This document shows, one piece after another, positions 42,601-54,600 of a stretch of DNA of 64,000 nt. Source of the stretch: Ifrita kowaldi (Eukaryota > Chordata > Aves > Passeriformes > Cinclosomatidae); NCBI GenBank assembly GCA_013398055.1, contig VZRS01001709.1, positions 648,296 to 712,295 on the forward strand. The letters are read 5' to 3'. The position numbers were made by a program, and so were the translations under genes. Below the pieces are notes generated by a model that saw only the letters and a list, made by a program, of their open reading frames with translations, searched no databases and was not told the origin of the DNA. Positions within the stretch are counted from its first letter, which is position 1; each line of letters begins with the position of its first letter.

Positions 42601-45600
42601 TTATTTGCCCCTACATACACAGATATATAGGACAGGGTTAGATTGAGTTTCCCTCCCTCCACCAAACCATCTGAGCACTTTTCCGCATTAATTAGTTTGG
42701 CAGATGTAATGTCCTTCATGAAATTCATGATGTCTCTGACTCCCTTCTATTTTATGGCTGCCCCTGCCTGATGGAGTAAGGGAATGATGGCTGTAATCAT
42801 GTGGATTTTGCCTAAGCAATCCCAGCATCCTGGGAGGTGGCTGTACAGCCCTGTTTGTGCTCGCCGGGTGCTCCCGATGGCGGGTGGCTGTCAGCGTGCG
42901 AGCCTCTCATGGAAGCAGACTCCAGCTTTTCCGAGGGAAGCCTCTGAGCAGCCCCTCTGGAGAGGCATTCCCTCTTCCCCGCTAAAGCTCCCATGGAATG
43001 AAAGGCCGGGCACGCCCGGCTCACGCGGGAGGTGGGAAAGCGCCGACATAAAATTGCACTGGAGGCTTTTCTGCCCGCACCGAGGCGACTCCAGCTCCAA
43101 ACTCCTCCTCGCTGTGCAGAGCCCACGGTGATAAATCGATGCTGCGGCAGATTTTTTTTTTCTTTTTTTTTTTTTTCAGTCTTAGCATCAAATNNNNNNN
43201 NNNNNNNNNNNNNNNNNNNNNNNNNNNNNNNNNNNNNNNNNNNNNNNNNNNNNNNNNNNNNNNNNNNNNNNNNNGGCTGTACAGCCCTGTTTGTGCTCGC
43301 CGGGTGCTCCCGATGGCGGGTGGCTGTCAGCGTGCGAGCCTCTCATGGAAGCAGACTCCAGCTTTTCCGAGGGAAGCCTCTGAGCAGCCCCTCTGGAGAG
43401 GCATTCCCTCTTCCCCGCTAAAGCTCCCATGGAATGAAAGGCCGGGCACGCCCGGCTCACGCGGGAGGTGGGAAAGCGCCGACATAAAATTGCACTGGAG
43501 GCTTTTCTGCCCGCACCGAGGCGACTCCAGCTCCAAACTCCTCCTCGCTGTGCAGAGCCCACGGTGATAAATCGATGCTGCGGCAGATTTTTTTTTTTCT
43601 TTTTTTTTTTTTGCAGTCTTAGCATAAAATGGTCAAATGATGTTCCACCGCAGAATTCAATTTCACAGTTCAGTTGGGTCCTTGATTACACTGCCAAATT
43701 CAGATTAATGTGCATTTAACTAACATGGATCAGGGACTCCTGGCCAGCAGCCAGCAGTAATAGTAGCAACCATGGGCTGTGTAGAGTTTGCTGCTCTGTC
43801 CATCCCTGTGCACTGCCATTGAAATTGATTGATTAAATGAACTCATTGCCATAATTATTTGTAATTGTGCTACATGATGAGCCTGTGTCAAACCACCCCC
43901 CTGCCCTGAGATGCTCCACACATCGTCGGGAGCAACATACTGTAAATGTGAAGATGTTCTTTTCCAGAGGAAAGAAATATAATTTTGGGGTGCGTTTTTT
44001 TGTTCTACATCTTTTGGGGGGTTTTAGTTTGGGTAGAAGCAAACTATTATGTTTGCAAATGTGAAGTATTCATTAGCCTTCAATGTAAGAAGCTTAGAGA
44101 AGCTTGAAAAATATAAAACATAGAAAGGAACCTACAAATGAACAAGGCTTCCCACTGGGATAATTTCCTTTGCGATTTTCTCTGATTTCAGATGAAAATT
44201 AGCAGTTTTGTGACACTGCAGTTAAGTAGTGTGTCGCTGTGGAAAATGATTTAAGAAATGGTGAATTGAATTAGGCTCCTCATCAAATTCACGTAAGCAG
44301 TCACTCAAACAACAGCTGGTAGCACGGCAAGACAGGAGATGACAGGGATTTTAGGGTACCACCACCTCCACAAGAAGAGGTTGGGTTATCCCTGAATTGC
44401 TGGAAAAAAACATAAGAAAAGGCTAAAAGTTGAGAATCAAAATCCAGGTACTGGTAAGACGCAAATTTGCCAAAGGGATGTGACAGGGATAGATTCTTGG
44501 AGGAAATGGCCCAGAGAGCCTGCAGGGTACTGCAGATGCAGAGCAAATATACTTTCTGAAGCATAGGTCCCTCCCAACCCAGACCATTCTACGATTCAGC
44601 AAAGACTGTTGTATGTACAAACAGGTACCTGGACAGAAGAATGCACCTGAGGTGCACGAAAGATCTCCTGGGCTTCCCTGGCCTCATGTCAGTGGTGCTG
44701 AGGGCACAGGAGCCCAGTGGTCTGAAAATCCCTGCCCAGACAGGGGCGGCAGTGCCGTGTTGAGCAGAACGGAGACAATGTGGGAGCACGTTGTGCCAGC
44801 TCTGCTGGGATCTCCGGGGGTGCTGGAAATGAACAGAGTGGAGGGGCAGAGAGAAAGGTGCTGCTCACTCGGCCTCACCCTCTGCGTTTGTGTTGCAGGT
44901 GGATTATGACCGAGCACAGCTGGTCGTCAGCCCACCGCTCTCGGGGTCGGACACCTACCCCCGGGGCCCAGTCAAGCTACCTCAGAGTCAGAGCAAAGTC
45001 AGCTACTCCAGCAGCAGCTACCAGTACCCCCTGGTCTACCACAAAGCCCCCCACTATCACCAGCCGCCTCTCCAGCCCGGCTCTCCCTATATTTCCACCG
45101 CCTCCTACCCCAGCTCCCCGAGTATCACATCAAGTGCTTATCCTCCCCCCAGCTGGGGCTCCTCCTCGGACCAGCAGCCCTCCAGGGTGTCCCACGAACA
45201 GTTCCGAGCTGCCCTGCAGCTCGTGGTCAGCCCTGGAGACCCCCGGGAGTACTTGGACAACTTCATCAAGATCGGGGAGGGCTCCACGGGGATCGTGTGC
45301 ATCGCCACCGAGAAGCACTCGGGGAAGCAGGTGGCCGTGAAGAAGATGGACCTCAGGAAACAGCAGAGAAGGGAGCTGCTCTTCAACGAGGTACATGGGT
45401 TGGGTGGTGTGACAGGTTTTTCAGGCAGCAGGTTCAACAGGAGACATGGGCCACATGCCACCATCAAGAGCCAAATTAATCTTTCTAAAAGAGGCCCACA
45501 CACATCTCTGCTGTATAAATACTGTATAGCCAGACACGTTTCAAGTGAGCTACAGCTCCTCCTGGCTTTAAACCTATAATGTTGTCACAGGAAACAGCTA

Positions 45601-48600
45601 AGAAATGTATCAGCTGGTCCCTGCAGTGTATCGGGTGCTCAGACATAGCCCGGCTGCCTTTTTCTGACTGTCCTGACAGAATTTATTCTTCCAAGAGGGC
45701 GGACCCAAACTAACCAGACTATTCAAGAAGCGTGTGCACTATGTTCTGGCATATACATGCTTTTTGTTTCCTCCCTCCTTCCTCTCCCAACCATCAGCAC
45801 TCCCTTTGCTTTCTTGATGGTTACTAAGCTAAGAGCTGACAGTCCCTTTTCTGTGGAACCATCTGTGTTAATTCCCACATCTCCTTTCCTGAGTGGCTGC
45901 AGCCAGGTCAAAGCCCACAGCTGCTATGGGAGACTGTTTTCCCCACGTACGTTATTTTAAATTTCAGAACACTCATTTTCATTTGCCATTTTTTCACTCG
46001 GTTGTTTGGGGATGAGAGTACCTCCTGCACCTTGAAGAGTTAGCCCTTATTTAACTTCTTACTCTCTTAAAGAACCTGATGGGGTGTGTTCAGTGCTCCC
46101 TTTTTGAGATCACTTGTAAATATCCTGATCAGTACTAAAACCACTGCAGGATCCCAGGAAAACCTCCTGTGAGAATGAACCTTTTAATTCTACCTTTTGT
46201 TTCCTGTGTTTTAACTATAAGTGGATCTTCCCTCAGCACATGATTTCTTTAAAACCTTTAAAAACGTCACACTTTTCAATTAAAATATTAGTTTTTAACA
46301 AACTTCACACAGTTCTTCTTTACCCAGTGCATGACTGTCCTGGTTATTTGGGCTTGGCTTTGCCTCTGCTGGAGGCTGTGGTGGCTCTAACTGAGCGTCT
46401 CTTGAGCAGGAACATCTTGAAGCAGGTCCTACATGCTGTGCAGGACCAAGCTGCTTCCCTGACACGCTCCAGTCACTCGTGTCATCTGAAAATCCCTTGT
46501 CAGCAGTGATGAAATCCCTCTGTCTGTAATGAAGCCTTCCCTGGCTGTTGTTCTCTCTCCTGGTTGTCATTCTGACACCCCTCAGTACCCTGTGGTCATG
46601 GACACTGTCTTGGCTGGGCTGCCCTTACTGTGGTAAGGGTTCTGTAAAGGTTCTGTGCAGTTCCTTTTAGGTGTGGGATTTGAGTCGTCCCCTGTATCAC
46701 CAGCAGTGAGAGACAGGAGACATTGATGTCTCCAGACATTTTGGGGTGCACTTGTGTGGGGGCGGGGGCAGGCAGGTTGGGCCTTGCCCTGCTCCACACC
46801 CCCCTAGAGCCCTAATCCAGCCCCAGAGTGTCCACATGACTGTAAATCCCACCCAGGGGTGGGGCCTAGGAAGGCCAGGGGGTATTTAGGCCAAACACGA
46901 GGCAAGCAGCTGTCTTGACCCTGCTTTGTCTTGGACTCTCTGTGAGCTGTGCTGGAACCTAGGGATTGGTGGCTGCATGTGTCCTTTTCTATATATTTTC
47001 TGTCTTTCTCTCTTTCTCCTCCTCCTAATTCCCTCTTCTCAGAATTTTTGAGTAACTTAAAATTGAACTTCAAATCAAATTAAAAGCTTAGAGTTTGCAA
47101 AGTTGAATAGGCCAAGTTAATAGGCTTTGAGAAGTGTTTTACATTGATTCAATGTTGCACAAAGCCTTTTGCCAAACTTCTCTGGTTGCCAGTTGCCAGT
47201 AAAGTTTTTTGTTGTTTGACCTCTTGAGAATACCTTGTCGGTATGTCTCCTGTGTGTCTAACGCAGAGTACACAAACAGTAAGCCTTTTACAAGTCTTTA
47301 TGAGTGAGTTTTCTGGGGCCTTTCTCCAGCATTCTGTTGAAATTCTGTGCAAAGTACCATTTAGTACATGATAAAAACTGCTTGGATGTGTTGAGCAATT
47401 GATCAGGTTAAAAAAAAAATCTATTGTACTGAAAGCAACTGGCAATAAAAAAAACCAATTAAATAAATAGTTCTGTTCCTGCAGGCTGAAATAAAGCAAT
47501 TATCTACTGTTTATACTCTATCAACTAGAGATTCTTTCTTCCTCCTGATGCGTTTATGATGACTGATATTTTTATGTAAATATATTGATTTTGTTTATGC
47601 ACTGGCATAAGGATTAGGGAGGATGTGATTCATCACGGAACCTTTCCTAAGCACCAGGAGAAGAGTACAGTGAAAAAGAAGGTCAAAACCAGTGTCAGAT
47701 AAGGCTTGTAGCATTCCCAGCTTGTCCCTTTGTGCCTCTGCAGGTTGTGATCATGAGAGATTACCACCACGAGAACGTGGTCGACATGTACAACAGTTAC
47801 CTGGTCGGGGACGAGCTCTGGGTCGTGATGGAGTTCCTGGAGGGCGGCGCTCTCACCGACATCGTGACTCACACCAGGTGGGCTGGGGGCTGGGGGTGTG
47901 TGTGTGCAAAATACAGAGAGAAGAACACAAAACTGCACCAAATGTTCGTGCCTGGAGAATAGATACCCACGGGTTTGATACGTACACATCGTTAAACCCA
48001 CAGGTAGCGCTCTGGCTTTGCCATCACCAATAAGCCAGAATTGCAGATGCACTCCTGTTGATAGCAGCATTCACTAAACCAAAGGGAAAGCAATACCTGA
48101 GAGGGCCTGCTGGTAGATGGGGATTTGCTAACACTTTAGGAGGCACTCCAGCAGCAACACAACTTTTATCCATTACGTCCTAAAATGGCAAAAAAAAAGT
48201 TCTCCCTGTTTGATGATCTGTATTGTTGGGTTTGCTGTCATAACCACATCTGTTCTAAGGGTAGTTACTCCTCACAAAGGTTATCTGCAAACCAACCCTA
48301 AAACATAAGGGGAAAAGTATTTTTATATCAGAATATTTGTGCTTATGGTGGAGCACATTCCCATATTTCAGTTAATATCACACCTACACACAGTAGGAAA
48401 TTAGCCAGCACAAAAGCTGCAGTGTATAGAACTGCTCTAACTCTTCTGAGGGGAGACGTTATATTTTACAGCCCTCTTTACGTGTGCTCTTTGCTCATCT
48501 GCTTCTGATAAACTGGATAAAATGGGATTCTTTATTTAATTTCTTCCTCTTGAATGAAAGAAAATTAAAATTTCCACACCAAACCAGTGGGAGAGTATTT

Positions 48601-51600
48601 AGGGGGAGCAAGAACAAAAGCAAGGAATTATAAATTAGAAAATTTGTCTTCTCTCCTAGTTTAATAATGCTCTTCAATCCTACCAAGAGTTGTAACACAG
48701 GTGTTTTATTTTTTAGTGTAACCTTAGCTTATGTGCTGGAATAAATCACAGTGTTGGAAGTATTTGCCAAACCATTAAAAGCTCTATCTTAGATGTGTCT
48801 GACGGAAGTTTAACAGCAAACAGATGTTCCTAGGACACCACTTCTTAAGAGCTGTCATCTGTTTTTTAACTCAAACTAGTCTTTTCTTTATCTTTGGCAT
48901 GGTTTTTTTACATTGCATGACCTTCCCTCAAAGATTTTGCTAAAATACTGCAAATGGCACACAAAGTTAAAGCAGAAATTTCCACGGGTGTTTTACTGCT
49001 CATGTAAAAGAGATGCTGGGGACATGAGCAAACGGACAGAGGCACCAGGGTGCACAACCCATCCCAGGCATTGCACTGTAGCTGATAGAATGACCCCAGA
49101 ATGGGGTTTTTCAACTCTGCACAGAAATGAGAACTCTTGTTGCTTATTTTTCTGCTGAAATACCCGGAATATTTTTATAGAAGGCATAAAAGTGCTCTCG
49201 AAGAGCTACAACCCAGGGCCTGATATTTTGCCTACACAATTAAGGGTGTTTTTTCTCATATTTATTCCACGCCTGTTTCCATCCCAGTAGTGATTTGCCC
49301 TGCTTGGCAAGCAGTGAGCTTACTGTAAATAAGGCATTTCTGTGATTTCCCAGAGGGAAACAGGCTACAGCACATGGCACACTCGGCTTTTTTAGAGCTG
49401 CAGGGAGACTAATCCAGACCTTGCTGCAGAGCTGATCCCCACACCTCATCTCCCTTTTTTTGACAGAAATAGGACCAGAGATTCGCCCCACAGAACCACT
49501 GCCTATAAGATCTCCTGTATAGTGATGTAAATAGGAACTTGTGCCTCTCCACATCCCCTTTCCCCCTGGCTTCCATAACACTCAGCTGGTTTTTGCCCCT
49601 TGCCGTTGCAGGATGAACGAGGAGCAGATCGCCACGGTCTGTCTGTCCGTGCTGAGAGCCCTGTCCTACCTGCACAACCAGGGTGTCATCCACCGAGACA
49701 TCAAGAGCGACTCCATCCTGCTCACCAGCGATGGCAGGGTGAGCACCCGGCCTTCCCGGCCCCCAGGGCTGCCAGGACAATACCTGTGCACAAAGTGGCA
49801 CTGCCTGGAGAAAAATAATCCAGGCAGGGCAAAGAATGGGGTGTGACCTGTGAATAACTCGTTAGAGAGTGTGAATAACTTGTGAGAGAGCTGAATCCGA
49901 AAAACACAGGCCTGGTCTGGCTGGTGATTGACATCTGTGCTGCAGGCAGAGTCCTTGGGGAGGGATTGGAGCAGTCAAAAGGCAGTGGCAGAGGAAACTA
50001 TGCAGCAGGGGTGGTGATCAGGTGCTGGGAGACCTTCCTCTGGGCTGCAGCACTCCTACTCTGATGCCTCTCAAAAAACACTTCCTTTTTACTACACTTA
50101 GTTCTGTACATGTGCTCTGCTTCTCCAAGTTGCTTAGGAGGCCAACATCAATCTATGCAAATAGGAAATAATCTGCATTGCTGCTGAAACCCTCCCCAGA
50201 TGGTGAGAGCAGCTTTCACACTTCTGAGATGCTTGATAAAATCTGTCCCACACTTCCATTTACTCGGATGGAATGCTGCTGCCCGTGACTTGCTCTTTGT
50301 GTTGTTAATGAGTAGCGGGAGAAGGAGACAAAATGCTGCACGTGACTTTGCTCAGTAAAAAAATGTAGTTTGCACACAAAAAAAACAAGGGCTGCTCCAC
50401 TGGCAATACACACCTGTGTAAGGCAAGAGCTGGAAGGTTGGACTGAGCCCAAGAGCTTTGGTTTGGAAGCAGATCCAGACCTTCCCTTTCCAAAGGTAAA
50501 GCTCTTGGCTTCCCAGGCCTGGTCTGACTCCATAGCCAAAGGCTCGTCTGTCTACTTTGATGCCCACTTCACCAAGGGAGAGGGATTTTCTTCCTGCAGT
50601 AGTCACAGGCTGCTCCTGTTAATCCTGTCAAGGAAAGAAAATCCCACGTGTGTAGGAGTTTCTCAGTTGTGATTTCAGTTCATGTTGCTGAAATAACATC
50701 TGATCTGCGCTCGGGATCTGCATACAGTGCCTCATTATACTCATTACTCCAGCCCTTATTATCTGCATTGCAGATTTCTTCATGGCTGTGTTGTGCAATT
50801 ATCTTTTTTTAGAAAATCGTTGTCTTTTATGTACTCGAATGAGCAATAGATATGCAAAACCTCTTGTGCTCCTACAAAAGAAGATTGGGCTCTGCTTCCA
50901 AAATATGCATTATTTCTTCCATTCTTCATCCTGTAAACTGAAAAATACATTTAGCGGGGAGAACTTGGCTATTATTGGCTTTGTTTTAGAAATACCAACA
51001 ATCATTTCATAATTCTGTTAAAAATAATACCCGTAACTTTTAAAAAAGTACTGTCTGTGCTGAATCCAAAAGAAAACAAGTGAGTGCTGACAGTAAGTCT
51101 ACACAATGCAGGGATTTGTGCAGCTTCCTACTCCACTTGTCCTGGGGCTGTCTGGGCTCACTTTGTATCCCCAGGCACTGATGGGATACACAGCCTGTGG
51201 ACCTTGGACATGGGTCACCATTGAACTGTGCAGTGATGGGGGTTAGGAAAATGTCCAGGAAAATCCCTTTGATAGCTTCCAGGCCTCCAAGTTAAGTACT
51301 CAGAGGGTTAAAAAAAATATTTTAGCCTTAAGGAACAATTGTTTCTGGAAGGGGGTGATGCCACCAACCCTCAGACCAGCTTGTTGTGGTTGGAGGTTGG
51401 AGGAGTTTTCACCTTGGCATTGTACAGCGACAGGGAGGGGGAGGTGATAATTTTCCATAATTTTTGTTGTTAAAAAAAACTGTCATAAAAGTGTGAGCCA
51501 GGCACATGATGCAGCAAGAGCTGCTCTCCGGAGTGCTTGTGTATCCCATTATTTCTATTTCAGGTCACTGCCACAGCTACTCAAGGACAGTACTAATTCC

Positions 51601-54600
51601 TGAGTTCCCAAGCAAAGGGAACAGGTTAAGTCTTTTGCAAGGAGTCTTGTACCCTTCCCTGCCTTCTCCACCTTAGCTCTCCTGCTACATAAAGATGGCA
51701 GCTTCTTCAGTGATAGTCCACAGTGTGAAGTCCTGGGCTTGACAGACCATTGGAAGGGGTTTTATTTTCTGTGGGTGCTAAAAGGGAATGGGGTGAATGC
51801 CGCTTGTTTCCCCATTTTCTGGCAAACTCAGAGATTGTAAACTGGTACGAACAAGGGGTGGGAGGGGTGTGTGTCACTTGGAATATGTGTATTACTGGAT
51901 ATCACATGTTGAACTACAAACATGGGGGTTCTATTTGGAATATATTGTTTTCCTTCCATTTTTAAGTGTTACAAGCCATTTATCACCTCTGCATCCCTTG
52001 CTGGTGGAGAGGCAATGGGCTGTGGCAGACGATATCAGGAATGAGCACCACTGCCACTCTCCTACATCTCCCCTTGCCTTCATTTTAATGAGCTGTGTGT
52101 TGCCCAGGCTGTACTCCCATCTCCAGACACTCCTCCAGGGCTGGGCTGCTGTCCTGTCCCAGGAAAGCGCTGCAGCTCCAGCCCTGTCCCTCCGGCTGAA
52201 GCCAGAGGTGTGTCCTGGCAGAGTTTGCCTTGTTATTCAGGAGGGGCTTTTACTTCTTCTTTGCAGATAAAATTGTCCGACTTTGGGTTCTGTGCCCAAG
52301 TGTCAAAGGAGGTCCCCAGGAGGAAGTCCCTGGTTGGGACACCCTATTGGATGGCACCGGAGGTGATATCCCGCCTGCCCTACGGCACCGAGGTGAGCAC
52401 AGCAGGCCCTGCCAGAGGGGATACCCCAATTCCCTATGGCACCGAGGTGAGCACAGCGGGCACTGCCAGAGGGGATACCCCAGTTCCCTATGGCACCGAG
52501 GTGAGCACAGCGGGCACTGCCAGAGGGGATACCCCAATTCCCTATGGCACCGAGGTGAGCACAGTGGGCACTGCCAGAGGGGATATCCCAATTCCTTACG
52601 GCACCAAGGTGAGCACAGTGGGCACTGCCAGAGGGGATATCCCAATTCCTTACGGCACCAAGGTGAGCACAGTGGGCACTGCCAGAGGGGATATCCCAAG
52701 AGGGGACATCGCAACTCCCTACGGCACCAAAGCGAGTGTGGCAGAACTGCTGGAGGTTATGTCCCAACTCCCTATGGCACTGGGATGAGCGCAGCAGGCA
52801 CTGCTGGAGGGGATGTCCTAGGACAGGGTATCCAATTCCTTATGGCACTGAGGTGAGTGCAGCAGGCAGTGCTGGAGGGGATATCCCAACTCCCTGTGGC
52901 ACTGAGGTGAGCACAGCGGGCACTGCCAGAGGGGATACCCTAACCCCATGGAGCTCTGTCAGAGCTGTGCAGTTCAGAAGCACTTGCACAGCTATGCTAA
53001 ATAACAGCAGTTACGTTTGCCCCCGAGTGCTATATCTTGCCTGGTTTGAAAGTATTTCCCCAAGATGAAGTCATTAAGTAACAACTCCGTTTAGCACTCT
53101 GAGTAGTGTAATGCCTTTACATATTTCGGTTTGGGGTGCTGTAGTAAGGGAAACTGGCCTCATTTGCACATTGTGAGAGGCCCTGTGCTGCTCTTTAATA
53201 TCAAGCCTGCGGGCTGAAGCTGCAGTCACAGGTGTGCACACCTGCATGTGCCAAACCAGCAGCCACCTCACACGCCCCTCCTGCACAGCCTGGTCACATC
53301 AGCATTTGCACAGAGCCGCTCTGCTTTCATCCAGCTAAAGTCTGCCATTCCCTTCCTCTGGAGGAGTGCCAGTGAAATCACAGGTCCCGTAGGGTCCCAA
53401 ACCCCCGGGGCCAGCTGGGTGGGTTGCATTGCCACCCTCTGTGGTAGGATTGGTCTCCACATGGGCTCATTTCTTGCAGTCATGGATGTCATTAGCTGAG
53501 AGACAGGGGTAGGAAAAGCACCTCTGTGGGAGCTGTTTCAAGCACTCCCAAATGTTCTGAGAAAGGCAACGTGCACATTTTTACTGGAACCCTTCAGAGG
53601 AGTCCAGCAAGGTGTGAGCACCCGGCAGCTCTGCAGTGCCATACCCCGTCCATTAGGCAGCTGTGAGTCACGGCACTCCTGCCCTGCCAGCCTGGGAAGA
53701 ACAATCCCCTGTGCTGCGCTCAGCCGTGACAGTGACTCACACCGCCCCAGCGGGGACACGGCTGCCTCTGCTCCTCTGCGTGGGGACAGAGCTGCTGCCT
53801 GAGAGGAACAGCTGCAGAGCTCGGCCCTGCCAGGCAGAGCCAGGGACACGGATATGTTTCCACACAGGTACACATACACATCCCTATGTAGAGTGTAGGT
53901 ATACAGAAATACAGATACACACAGGGAAGGGGATATGAGCTGAGCCAGGAGCTGCTCCATCCTCACACTGCTCTGGCATGGCACAGCAAGAGCACCCTGC
54001 AGGCACCGCTCTGCACCCAGGATCTGTGCTGTTGTAGGAGACATTCCAGGAATAATAGCATCAACTATTATTAGCCTATTAATAGCCCTGGGAGGATTAG
54101 AAAGTGGCTGAACTTAGGGCTACATTAAGTTTCCCCACCAGAAGGGAAAGAAAAAAAAAAAAGAGGATTTAAGCTAAAGGGTAGTGTTGGCAAAAGAGCA
54201 AAAATAGAATGAACTGGCCCTGGCTGTATTTGGGCTGGCAAATGACAGGAATTACAGTCATCAGAGGATTGGGATTCTGGAGCAGCTCTGCAGCAGGCCA
54301 GAACTAAGAAAAAAAAAAGTTGTTTGTTTTGTTTTTTGTTTTTTTTTGAGCTGGAGCTGAATCACATTCCAAAGTTCTTATATAATGTGTTAGCTGTGCT
54401 GGCTGTAAACAGGCCTGGGTGTAGTGCGTGCTTGCATTTGCCTTGGGGTCTTGAACAGAGTTCCTGTAGTCTTTAAGTTTCAGGGGAGTAGAGTAAGTGA
54501 TTTCACAGCAGCTGAAGTGTACCCTGCTCTCCAGCAGCTGCAGAGCCAGCCTGGGGTTGGCGTTTGGTGGGTGCAAATCAGTGCAACTGGAAAGCAGGGC

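Larger units (their letters stand above)
38886..44898 (+). other. PAK5: PAK5 intron 2 (6.0 kb)
   Basis: Non-coding. Its main content is a CpG-rich block present twice around an assembly gap (42839-43628), plus a short CR1 tail at about 44555-44597. I see nothing else that can be supported. Confidence 0.85.

Noticed and set aside
43032..43625. Open frames of 129-145 codons through the N gap
   Set aside because: They contain runs of unknown residues and lie in a duplicated non-coding block, so they are artefacts of translating N.
45391..45579. 63-codon open extension of PAK5 exon 3 past its donor
   Set aside because: The donor is at the family-conserved boundary, the extension has no kinase similarity, and exon 4 continues the kinase exactly.
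52393..52700. Repeated RGD tripeptides encoded by the minisatellite as integrin-binding motifs
   Set aside because: PAK5 is intracellular and the repeat is normally intronic; RGD arises from AGAGGGGAT by chance.
52210..52856. Several overlapping long open frames on both strands across the minisatellite
   Set aside because: A 54-bp unit without stops keeps multiple frames open automatically. Only the frame continuous with exon 6 has a biological rationale; the others are repeat artefacts.
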